This document shows positions 1 through 6,998 of a stretch of 9,352 nt of DNA, piece after piece; the first letter of the stretch is position 1; each line of letters begins with the position of its first letter. The translations under genes were made by a program, and so were the position numbers. The notes below the pieces were generated by a model, which saw nothing but the letters and a program-made list of their open reading frames with translations, had not been told where the DNA came from and ran no database searches. The stretch is taken from assembly GCA_002507425.1 (NCBI GenBank), contig DAZU01000007.1:7674-17025 (forward strand), in the 5' to 3' direction. This stretch comes from Euryarchaeota archaeon UBA53. Lineage in GTDB: Archaea; Thermoplasmatota; Poseidoniia; Poseidoniales; Poseidoniaceae.

Positions 1-3
1 CCT

Positions 4-429
4 ATGGCAGCCAATCGCATGTCTCGCAGATGCCGTAAATTCATGCGACACATACACAAAGCTTCCACAAAATACTCTCTTCAAGAAATTGCATCCAACA
101 TCCAAAGCGATTTAGATAAACGAATTTTGTCTTATGAGGAAGCTCTTAATCTAGGAAATATTCTGCAAGACAAGGCTGACATGCTCCCAGGTGATGAGTT
201 AGTATATGCTGTTTCAGATAGAGATTCTTATCGTAGAACGCTTGAACTTTATCTCAAGGACGGCGTGTTGACTCAAGCAGAACAACTCCTGCTTTGGGAA
301 GAAAGAAGAAGACTGGGGATTGATGATCACATACACAACAGACTGATGGAACAACTGCTTGCAGCATGGACACGCCAAGGTAAATCCGTACAAATCCACG
401 CTTTCCGAAGAGGTATGGCAGATGTCTAA
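4..429 (+). CDS. Small helical protein, TerB-like, possibly 5'-partial
   Basis: I do not recognise a named family with confidence. The first ATG in the window is at base 4, but the frame is open to base 1, so this may be the C-terminal part of a longer protein; no ribosome binding site is visible. The 141 residues are rich in charged helices with no signal peptide or membrane segment, so the product is probably cytosolic. The basic N-terminus (MSRRCRKFMRHIHK, about residues 6-19) is followed by two helical hairpins. The second, around residues 80-120 (LYLKDGVLTQAEQLLLWEER, then RLGIDD), resembles the 'DGxxxxxE...LGI' pattern of TerB-like all-helical domains; this is a pattern impression, not a database match. 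Its last 8 bases overlap the start of the giant surface-protein gene, which suggests co-translation and one operon. Confidence 0.7.
   Translation: MAANRMSRRCRKFMRHIHKASTKYSLQEIASNIQSDLDKRILSYEEALNLGNILQDKADMLPGDELVYAVSDRDSYRRTLELYLKDGVLTQAEQLLLWEERRRLGIDDHIHNRLMEQLLAAWTRQGKSVQIHAFRRGMADV
407..414 (+). promoter_or_regulatory. Shine-Dalgarno site that sets the giant gene's start
   Basis: GAAGAGGT lies 7 bases before the ATG at 422, inside the end of the upstream gene. The ATG at 422 is followed at once by a typical signal peptide. The earlier in-frame ATG at 359 would put 21 polar residues in front of that signal peptide, so 422 is preferred. Confidence 0.75.
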
Positions 430-3400
430 TCGGACAATTGCAACTGCAATAATCGCAGTTTTTCTTTTACAAATTGCTATACCAGTAATGCCTGTTGATG
501 CTACAAGTGGGCGATCAACTCCAGACTTTTCAGTTTCGGTTATGACACTTTCATCGGGCGGCTCAGTGGAATACTCTGGAGAAAAAAAGCTCGCACCTGG
601 GGATCACATTGTCAGAATAGTAGTCACAAACTCAGGACAGGGGGATGGCGATGCAACTCTTAACCTAGTTCACAGAGCGTCTCCTTCTTCCGCTGAAACT
701 ACTGTAAACTCAATCAGCCTTGGCAATATTCCTGCGGCTACCTCTTCAAATCCAATTCTAATAAACTGGACAGCACTATCTGGTGACGATCAAACTCTGT
801 TCGCTCGTGTTGCTTCATCCGCTGACACTAATACCAATAATGACGAGAGCTCCATCACATTCGACGTTACTATGTTCCATCTGGGAACTGTTCTAGGGGA
901 TAATATACCAGACCCGACTGGTGGTTTTCCCGATGTTCGCCTAAATCATTCAATACACACGTTTGATACTACGGTTAGAAATGATGGTGTTATGGACCTA
1001 TCAGCAGTAATGGAATTGAATTTTACAGACCAGTCAAACTCCAATAATCGTGTATCATTTTGGTCAAATACTCTCATACTAGAGCCCGGAAGCCTGCTAT
1101 ATCCTTCTGCAGGAGGTACTCTTTCAGCTTCATTTGATGCAAACCCCTTGCTTGGCACATGGACAATGGTGGCTAGGGTGATATTCAATGGAACAGTTTG
1201 GACAAACACTGTTGTCAGGGCCGTAGAAACAATAACATTCTCTGATTACATAATCGATGTATCTACCCCAGGAGATAGAGCAATTGAACCAGGGGCTACA
1301 ACTACCCTGACTTGGATTGTATCCAATTTAGGTAGCCAAGATAATCTAACCGTAGAACTGGGTTCTGACCTTGGGTGGCATGATAATAGCCTTGATGGCT
1401 CTGTGATAAATCTTCAAGCAGGGGCGTCAACTTCTATCGCTGTGCTAGTAACAGTCCCTTCATCTGCTGTTAAACCAACCCTTGAAAACATATATTTGAA
1501 TCTAACTAGCACCACTTCCTCTTACACGGCAAGAAGCGTGGCACATGTGATGGTTGGAGATCAGTATCAAGCCACGGTAATTGCTCCAGTAGGCCCTGTG
1601 ACGGTCACGCCCGCCCAAACAGAGTCGCTGGAGTTTACAATTGTGAATACTGGAAATGTTCCAGCAGCGTTCGATTTAGATGCGGGTTTGTCCTCGTCTG
1701 CTGATAATTGGGACGTAATCCTGACAACACCGGTTACCGATGTTTTGTCTGTTGGATCTAACATCACAGTTTTTGTTCAAATTACGCCTGCTCCAATTTC
1801 TTCTCCTCTGGACTCCGGGGAAAGGAATGCCGCTGGAGATAGTATCTACAGTTGGGTTTCCGCAACACCCGTCGAAGGCGGAATTCCTGCACTAAATTCA
1901 ACTCAACTGGTGGTAAGAGCAGTGATAGCAGTAGATCCCAGTCCAGAGACAGATCAAATAATATTAACACCTGAAGAAGTCCTTGAGGCTAATGGTTCTG
2001 GTGGAATTGACGAAATACTATCCTTGTCCGTGCAAGTAAGGCATAATTTAGGAGGCGCAGTTACTGGAGGTGTTGATGCAAATATATCGGTATCTTCTGC
2101 AACATTCACACCACATAGCCCCGGTAGTAATAATGAAGCAGTCAGATGGACTTCAATAGTCACTCCTGACAGCGTATCGGGGTTAGAAGTCGATGAGATA
2201 TTCCAATCATGGCTTGCAATTGATGGTCCAGGTGACGAGTTACCAATGGCAGGTGAGTTGATACTGCCAGTTACGGCAACTCCAAAATTGACAGCAGGAC
2301 AGCAATCAAGCGGTGTGCTTGCCAGTAGCGTTACACGAAACATCAGTGTGATAATCCCAAGCATAAGCGATGGTGAAATTATTACCCAGGGTCCACTAGA
2401 TGCAGATGTTGGAAATCTCACTGATATACCAATAAAATTCGCTAACACAGGAAATGACATATCTAGTTACAGATTGGTAATTGAAGATGATCTACCCCAA
2501 TTTTGGGTAGCAACTCTGGAAACTTCCGATGTAAATAATCCGTCAATTGTTGCTAATCTAACTCCTTCAATGTCAGACCATCCAAACCCCGGGAACAACC
2601 ATATCTCAAATGTTACCCTGAAGGTTACGACAGATCCACAAGCACCTGCGGATACACTTCAGCCGTTGACAATAAGGGTGGAAGACAGAGACACTGGTGA
2701 AATTCTTTCTATGAACACGTTATTGATTAGAGTAGAGGAGTCAATTAATTTCGAGTTATATCCAACAAACCACACAATCGACTTATCGCCATTTGAATCT
2801 CCTCTAACAAGAGTTTACATTAACAATACTGGGAATGTTGTAACAACGTTTTCAGTATGGTTGGATGATTCTACCAAAGGGGATGTTGATTTCTCGCTAG
2901 AATCTCCATCAGATGTTGTCATTGCTCCAGGATACAGTGATTCAGTCAGAATTCGTCTCAACCCAGATGCGGAAGCTAGTGCAGATAAATTGCATATGGC
3001 AACTTTGTATGTAGAAGCGATAAATGGCATGAACTTCTCAGCCTCAATTGTTGCAAATATTTCCGCTGATACAGATTTGAAAATTGAAGTCGATAACACA
3101 GTGGAAGTTACTCCTGGTCAGAATGAAACTATTGATATAGAATTCACAAATAATGGCAACTTGATTGAGTTTCTTAACGTGACTGCGGTTGTCGAAGGCG
3201 GTTGGAATACAACTTGGGAGAAAACCCAAATGACGTTAGAGATAAACGAGTCCGAGGAAAATGACCTAACCATTTCTATTCCTTCACTTGGTGGAGATGA
3301 AAGATTGGCAGATGGAGACGTTCATAACGTTACTATCTCGCTTTACTCGGCCAATAATGGTGAATTTTTAGTTGCAAGGACATTTATCTTACAGATATCA

Positions 3401-5392
3401 CCTGTATTCGATGTAGAATTGAAAAACTGGCCTGATGAGATGGAATATTACAGGGGAGAAACGCGCGAATGGGATGTAGAGATTACTAATGTTGGAAACA
3501 AGGATGTTGTGGTTGACTTAGTGTATAACATTTTCAAGCCAGGTCTGCAAACCAACTCTATCGCATGGGAACTTATCAGCCCTCAAGGCAATATTTCTCT
3601 TCCAGTCCAAGAATCAGTTTCGCTGAAATTTTCTATTGAATTAGATGACTTTAACCCGGACATCCACCTATCTGCTGATTTTACATTAACAATGGATCCA
3701 AAAGACCCAGATGTTGAGGGAACTGTAACTGCGAAAACAGTTCTAATGATGTCGAGACTTTACAGTTCCAAAGATTACAAACTAAATGTTCAAACAGACT
3801 CTGATGAAAATCAAACAGAAACTATACAATGGTCGCATACTCCAGAGGGAACAAGTAATTCTGCAGAATACATGATTGAATTATGTAGTGCAGAGCGACG
3901 AATACCCTCTACCAATTTAACAGACCCCAAATATGACTGGGACTTTGCAATCCGAGTTGGGGGGGTAAATCAGCATCTAAATCTTAACAATGATTGTGAT
4001 GGAAGTTCCCATTCAGTAATCTCTCTACCAGAAGTTGAAGCTTGGGCGACAAATAGATTAGAGATAGTAATAGATGAACCTCGTTCACCAAATATCATAA
4101 CAAACGATGGATATGACTTGACATTCAGACTATATCATCCTGATGAACATAATGGATTTACAGAGTTCTCGAATGCCACATTCTCATTCTACTTTGATAC
4201 AAACCCTAAGTTAGCAATAGAAAACTTTGATTTTGAGGAAGGCTCCCTAATTGAGGGCAAATCCCAAACAATTTCTGCTAAGGTATCAAATGTTGGAACA
4301 GCAATGGCCTTCAAAATCAAATCTGAACTAATATGTGATGGCGTTGTAATCAAAAATAAGGTTCGGGAAGAAATCTTCATTATTCCAGGGGGACATAGGT
4401 CCTACACTTGGGATGTTGAATATGAAAATCTTGATTGGTGGTCACAATCCAAAGAAGTATCTTGCGAATTGAGCGTTAGTGGAGAATACATAAACGGGAC
4501 AAGTTTAGACTCTGCCTCAAAAAGAGTCGATGGTAATGTTGAATCTTGGTCTCCTGGCGTTGGAGTTTCATTCGTCGTGTTTTTAGCGCTGCTAGTTACA
4601 TCTATTGGACTGATTAGATTGGTTGGTCAAAATGATAAGTTCAGGCTCGCAGCAGTCTATTCTGGTGTATTAGCCTTAGGTTTCGCATTCCATTTGATGC
4701 AATTGACCGGATATAACCTCTCAGGCCTCGTGGTTCTCCTTATTGCAGCAGTATGGGTTTGGGTTATGACTTGGAAGTCGACAGATGAGTTCCAATTAAT
4801 CCACGAGGATTACCAGAGGTCTAGAAAAGGAATCAGTACTCTGTATAGCGATCATTTTGAAGTTCTATCTAACGCTAAAAGACAACTTGCAATTATCCTG
4901 TCTATGCCTATTCTTGGTATGATTGGTGTCATACTTGGTTTCCCTCCACAGATGGCCTCTAATTCGACCAATGCTTTGTCCCTATTAGGATACCTCGTGG
5001 TAGTAATCGTTGGTGTCATTTTCCTTATATGGAACGCTAACAGAATGTATGGTTCGCTATATGGTCGCCTTACTGAAGTTGAGGTTCAAGCTAGTCGCAT
5101 CGAAAGAGATCTTGGTGATCCTGCACGTCTTTTGACAGAATTGGCAAGTGATGGATTGGATATATCATCCATAATTTCTACACCGAAACCGAACATAGCC
5201 GTCGAGGGAGATTCCTCTTCTGCCGAAGTTGCAAACTGGGATGAAGACATTAGTTTACTATCAGATGGGGATTCTAGTAAAGACTCAGACGACACTGAAA
5301 CAAACCAGGACAAACCGATGTCCATTTCTGTTGACCTTGATGATTTGTTTGAGGAAGTGGTCGATAGCGAGGAGGTGGACAATGATGACTGA
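422..5392 (+). CDS. Giant multi-Ig-like-domain surface protein with five C-terminal membrane segments
   Basis: I recognise no specific family; the fold class is Ig-like (NEW3/CARDB-like). The start at 422 gives 1656 residues. Residues 1-27 form a Sec-type signal peptide (basic MSNR, then a hydrophobic core AIIAVFLLQIAI). The ectodomain of about 1370 residues carries a recurring beta-strand motif N-x-G (for example VSNLG, IVNTGN, INNTGN, ITNVGN) at about residues 70, 187, 302, 409, 675, 802, 910, 1023 and 1290. It has many N-x-S/T sequons, and two pairs of cysteines near its membrane end. Five hydrophobic helices follow at about 1379-1401, 1407-1430, 1433-1451, 1488-1508 and 1519-1541. Basic residues flank the cytosolic sides, which agrees with an outside N-terminus and a cytosolic C-terminus. 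The final 110 residues hold a short helical stretch and a very acidic tail (ending EEVDNDD). The gene overlaps both neighbours by 8 bp. The role is unknown; an envelope scaffold or archaellum anchor is an inference. Confidence 0.9.
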   Translation: MSNRTIATAIIAVFLLQIAIPVMPVDATSGRSTPDFSVSVMTLSSGGSVEYSGEKKLAPGDHIVRIVVTNSGQGDGDATLNLVHRASPSSAETTVNSISLGNIPAATSSNPILINWTALSGDDQTLFARVASSADTNTNNDESSITFDVTMFHLGTVLGDNIPDPTGGFPDVRLNHSIHTFDTTVRNDGVMDLSAVMELNFTDQSNSNNRVSFWSNTLILEPGSLLYPSAGGTLSASFDANPLLGTWTMVARVIFNGTVWTNTVVRAVETITFSDYIIDVSTPGDRAIEPGATTTLTWIVSNLGSQDNLTVELGSDLGWHDNSLDGSVINLQAGASTSIAVLVTVPSSAVKPTLENIYLNLTSTTSSYTARSVAHVMVGDQYQATVIAPVGPVTVTPAQTESLEFTIVNTGNVPAAFDLDAGLSSSADNWDVILTTPVTDVLSVGSNITVFVQITPAPISSPLDSGERNAAGDSIYSWVSATPVEGGIPALNSTQLVVRAVIAVDPSPETDQIILTPEEVLEANGSGGIDEILSLSVQVRHNLGGAVTGGVDANISVSSATFTPHSPGSNNEAVRWTSIVTPDSVSGLEVDEIFQSWLAIDGPGDELPMAGELILPVTATPKLTAGQQSSGVLASSVTRNISVIIPSISDGEIITQGPLDADVGNLTDIPIKFANTGNDISSYRLVIEDDLPQFWVATLETSDVNNPSIVANLTPSMSDHPNPGNNHISNVTLKVTTDPQAPADTLQPLTIRVEDRDTGEILSMNTLLIRVEESINFELYPTNHTIDLSPFESPLTRVYINNTGNVVTTFSVWLDDSTKGDVDFSLESPSDVVIAPGYSDSVRIRLNPDAEASADKLHMATLYVEAINGMNFSASIVANISADTDLKIEVDNTVEVTPGQNETIDIEFTNNGNLIEFLNVTAVVEGGWNTTWEKTQMTLEINESEENDLTISIPSLGGDERLADGDVHNVTISLYSANNGEFLVARTFILQISPVFDVELKNWPDEMEYYRGETREWDVEITNVGNKDVVVDLVYNIFKPGLQTNSIAWELISPQGNISLPVQESVSLKFSIELDDFNPDIHLSADFTLTMDPKDPDVEGTVTAKTVLMMSRLYSSKDYKLNVQTDSDENQTETIQWSHTPEGTSNSAEYMIELCSAERRIPSTNLTDPKYDWDFAIRVGGVNQHLNLNNDCDGSSHSVISLPEVEAWATNRLEIVIDEPRSPNIITNDGYDLTFRLYHPDEHNGFTEFSNATFSFYFDTNPKLAIENFDFEEGSLIEGKSQTISAKVSNVGTAMAFKIKSELICDGVVIKNKVREEIFIIPGGHRSYTWDVEYENLDWWSQSKEVSCELSVSGEYINGTSLDSASKRVDGNVESWSPGVGVSFVVFLALLVTSIGLIRLVGQNDKFRLAAVYSGVLALGFAFHLMQLTGYNLSGLVVLLIAAVWVWVMTWKSTDEFQLIHEDYQRSRKGISTLYSDHFEVLSNAKRQLAIILSMPILGMIGVILGFPPQMASNSTNALSLLGYLVVVIVGVIFLIWNANRMYGSLYGRLTEVEVQASRIERDLGDPARLLTELASDGLDISSIISTPKPNIAVEGDSSSAEVANWDEDISLLSDGDSSKDSDDTETNQDKPMSISVDLDDLFEEVVDSEEVDNDD
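5371..5377 (+). promoter_or_regulatory. Shine-Dalgarno site for the coiled-coil gene
   Basis: GGAGGTG sits inside the last codons of the giant gene. It is 4 bases before the ATG at 5382 and 7 bases before the ATG at 5385. The second spacing is the more usual, so the protein probably begins MTEEYEV. An in-frame ATG far upstream at 5229 would need a long basic N-terminus translated from giant-gene sequence and is not supported. Confidence 0.7.
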
Positions 5393-6350
5393 AGAGTATG
5401 AAGTAGGTGCAAATGATCTTGAAGATGCACGAAGAGTCATACGAGATTCACAAACAAGCGCTGATAGATTGATTAGAGCAAGTAAGGAGCTTGAGCACAT
5501 AGTATACGGCGTTTCAAGTGAAGAATCATCTCTAGCAGCAACCGAATTTGATATCACTGAAGCAAGAACAAGCTTAGAACAACACAAATTAGCAAGAGCG
5601 AGGAAATCTGTCAGACGTGCTGAGAAGACTTTAGCCTCGGTAGAGGCAGATGTTGTGGAGTTGAGAAGAAATATAGCCATGCTCAACCGTTTACTCAAAG
5701 AAAAAACACTTACAGAAGCCGAAATAGAGACCATATTGAGACGACTTAGGAACGCTACGGGAGCTGCGGAAATTGGCGAAGTTGGTTATGCAGCAGATGA
5801 GGTTGAGCAATTAATCGGCGATTTGGTTGTCGATTCGGCTGTCGCTTTGAATCCATTCTTGTTTAGAAAATTCTGGCTGGGAGTCGACACAAGATGGCCC
5901 GCAGGCGGCGATAATGGTGTATTGATTGTCCGTCTTTGCAATGACGGAACTCGCCCAATTCCAGAGATGAGACTTTCTCCTCCTGTGCCAGAGGAATGGC
6001 AATGTTCTCCCGAATCGATTGATCTTCCAATAATTCGTCCGGGCGATGTAATCCTTGTGCGGTTTGAGGTAAAACCCGGATTGCGTTTCGCTATTGATGA
6101 AATTCCACTTTCAAGAAAGCTCGCTATACAAACCGGCTATGAAATTTCAGCCGGTCAAGTCAATGTCACTATCCGTGTTCAAAATCGAAGCATGGAAACC
6201 ATTCGCGATCTTTTGCTAGAGCCTTGGATGCCGCCAGGATACAAGGCAGATGTTCTCCCACTAGTGGAGAAATTATCCCCTGATGAAACAGGAACGATAG
6301 TGATGCCACTATCGATTGATATGGGCGACGGAGGTGAATTCGCCGCCTGA
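5385..6350 (+). CDS. Cytosolic coiled-coil protein with C-terminal beta domains
   Basis: No named family is recognised. The 321-residue product has no signal peptide or membrane segment. About residues 8-145 are almost wholly charged amphipathic helix (for example RARKSVRRAEKTLASVEADV), which predicts a long coiled coil or helical bundle. From about residue 150 (NPFLFRKFW) the protein becomes beta-rich, with two stretches that look like Ig/CARDB-type strands around N186 (RLCNDGTRPIPEM) and N267 (IRVQNRSMET), each followed by a proline-rich turn. These N-x-G/S strands recall the ectodomain repeats of the giant protein, yet this protein appears to stay inside the cell. The start codon overlaps the end of the giant gene by 8 bp, so the two are probably translated together and may bind each other, perhaps through the giant protein's acidic cytosolic tail (inference). 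It ends 66 bp before the first archaellin. The adjacent ATG at 5382 is an equally possible start. Confidence 0.88.
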   Translation: MTEEYEVGANDLEDARRVIRDSQTSADRLIRASKELEHIVYGVSSEESSLAATEFDITEARTSLEQHKLARARKSVRRAEKTLASVEADVVELRRNIAMLNRLLKEKTLTEAEIETILRRLRNATGAAEIGEVGYAADEVEQLIGDLVVDSAVALNPFLFRKFWLGVDTRWPAGGDNGVLIVRLCNDGTRPIPEMRLSPPVPEEWQCSPESIDLPIIRPGDVILVRFEVKPGLRFAIDEIPLSRKLAIQTGYEISAGQVNVTIRVQNRSMETIRDLLLEPWMPPGYKADVLPLVEKLSPDETGTIVMPLSIDMGDGGEFAA

Positions 6351-6371
6351 TGATGTTCCACTCTGCGGCGG
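6341..6371 (+). other. GC-rich inverted repeat spanning the stop codon before the archaellins
   Basis: CGCCGC (6341-6346) is exactly complementary to GCGGCG (6365-6370) across an 18-base loop containing the TGA stop at 6348-6350; T6340 or G6371 adds at most a wobble pair. A second, mutually exclusive small hairpin, CGGC-GGTTT-GCCG (6366-6378), reuses part of the right arm. No T-tract follows, so this is not a standard archaeal terminator. It could separate the upstream module from archaellin expression by RNA folding or processing. The evidence is base pairing only. Confidence 0.35.
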
Positions 6372-6394
6372 TTTGCCGTTTGAGAGGATTGTAG

Positions 6395-6431
6395 AGAAAA
6401 AAAGAGGTGAAAACCAATGCAGAAAAAAAGA
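6395..6431 (+). repeat. 11-bp direct repeat flanking the first archaellin start
   Basis: AGAAAAAAAGA occurs at 6395-6405 and again at 6421-6431. The two copies bracket most of the ribosome binding site (GAGGTGA, 6404-6410) and the ATG at 6417. The second copy encodes the Lys-rich start of the signal peptide. The repeat may simply reflect A-rich leader sequence. Confidence 0.5.
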
Positions 6432-6989
6432 ATGAATGAAGAAGAAAACGATTGGGGTTCAATCGGAATTGGTGCAATGATTGTGTTCATTGCGCTCATT
6501 TTGGTTGCCGCAGTTGCGAGTGCAGTTATCATCCAGACGGGTGAAAAACTGCAGCAGAACGCACAGCAGTCGGGTAGCGACACACAGCAAGAAATATCGG
6601 GTAAAATTTCGATAATCACTGTCTGGGTAGGAGATACTCCAACTGCTGGAAATGAAGAAATAAACATGGTGTTTGAACTGGCACCCGGTTCCGAGCCAAT
6701 TGCAGCTGACGCAGTACATTGGTCAGTTATCTGTGATGATGGCGCAGGAACTCCAGCAGTTGCAGATGGTGATCTTTCTGCGGCTACTGAATTAGATGGG
6801 GCAACAGTTGTAGCTCAGTTCAATCCTGGTGAAACCTACATGGTAGAACTGAATGTTGGAGCTGCAGGTGCTGGATGTCCTCCAGTTTTGAATGAAGAAC
6901 ATTCCATGATTGTTAGCGCTGATGGTGGCGGAACTACCTACGAGACGCTAAGTTATGTGGGAACTGACAGAGGAGACACAGTTGTTTGA
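6417..6989 (+). CDS. flaB: Archaellin 1 (FlaB/ArlB), major filament subunit
   Basis: This is a structural subunit of the archaellum filament. The start is fixed by GAGGTGA six bases upstream. The 190-residue preprotein has a class III signal peptide: a short Lys/Arg/Glu-rich leader ending in NDWG, with predicted cleavage by an archaeal preflagellin peptidase after G14. It then has the classic hydrophobic N-terminal helix (SIGIGAMIVFIALILVAAV, from residue 15), where Gly at +3 fits the family. The helix continues as GEKLQQNAQQSG and leads into a beta-rich outer domain from about residue 63. Two cysteines (106 and 154) match the pair in archaellin 2. The C-terminal GGGTTYETL is also shared. The residues just before the cleavage site (D-W) replace the usual Lys/Arg. 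No N-x-S/T sequons are present. The next archaellin starts 9 bp after the stop, so the two are co-transcribed. Confidence 0.96.
   Translation: MQKKRMNEEENDWGSIGIGAMIVFIALILVAAVASAVIIQTGEKLQQNAQQSGSDTQQEISGKISIITVWVGDTPTAGNEEINMVFELAPGSEPIAADAVHWSVICDDGAGTPAVADGDLSAATELDGATVVAQFNPGETYMVELNVGAAGAGCPPVLNEEHSMIVSADGGGTTYETLSYVGTDRGDTVV
6456..6611 (+). repeat. Archaellin N-terminal duplication, copy 1
   Basis: These 52 codons, from the cleavage-site Gly to the IS of EISGKIS, encode exactly the same residues as 7035-7190. By my hand count about 26 of the 52 codons differ synonymously, and none changes the protein. This copy uses more G/C-ending codons. Confidence 0.9.
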
Positions 6990-6998
6990 GGTGATATC

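Noticed and set aside
359..421. Start of the giant protein at 359
   Set aside because: It adds 21 polar residues before an otherwise perfect signal peptide, and the GAAGAGGT site favours 422.
1954..2460. Antisense open frame of 168 codons inside the giant gene
   Set aside because: It is a frame shadow of a clearly coding + strand domain region, with no ribosome binding site and a product of irregular composition.
5229..5384. Longer N-terminus for the coiled-coil protein, starting at 5229
   Set aside because: It would overlap the giant gene's acidic tail by more than 150 bases out of frame, whereas a strong GGAGGTG site lies just before the ATG pair at 5382/5385.
6351..6416. Promoter (TATA/BRE) for the archaellin genes in the 66-bp gap
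   Set aside because: No convincing TATA-like box with a purine-rich BRE was seen at a suitable distance from the start; any promoter may lie inside the preceding gene.
6179..6667. Antisense open frame of 162 codons across the start of archaellin 1
   Set aside because: It covers the reverse complement of the conserved archaellin helix and the adjacent gene end; the same shadow recurs opposite archaellin 2, as expected from the duplicated coding sequence.
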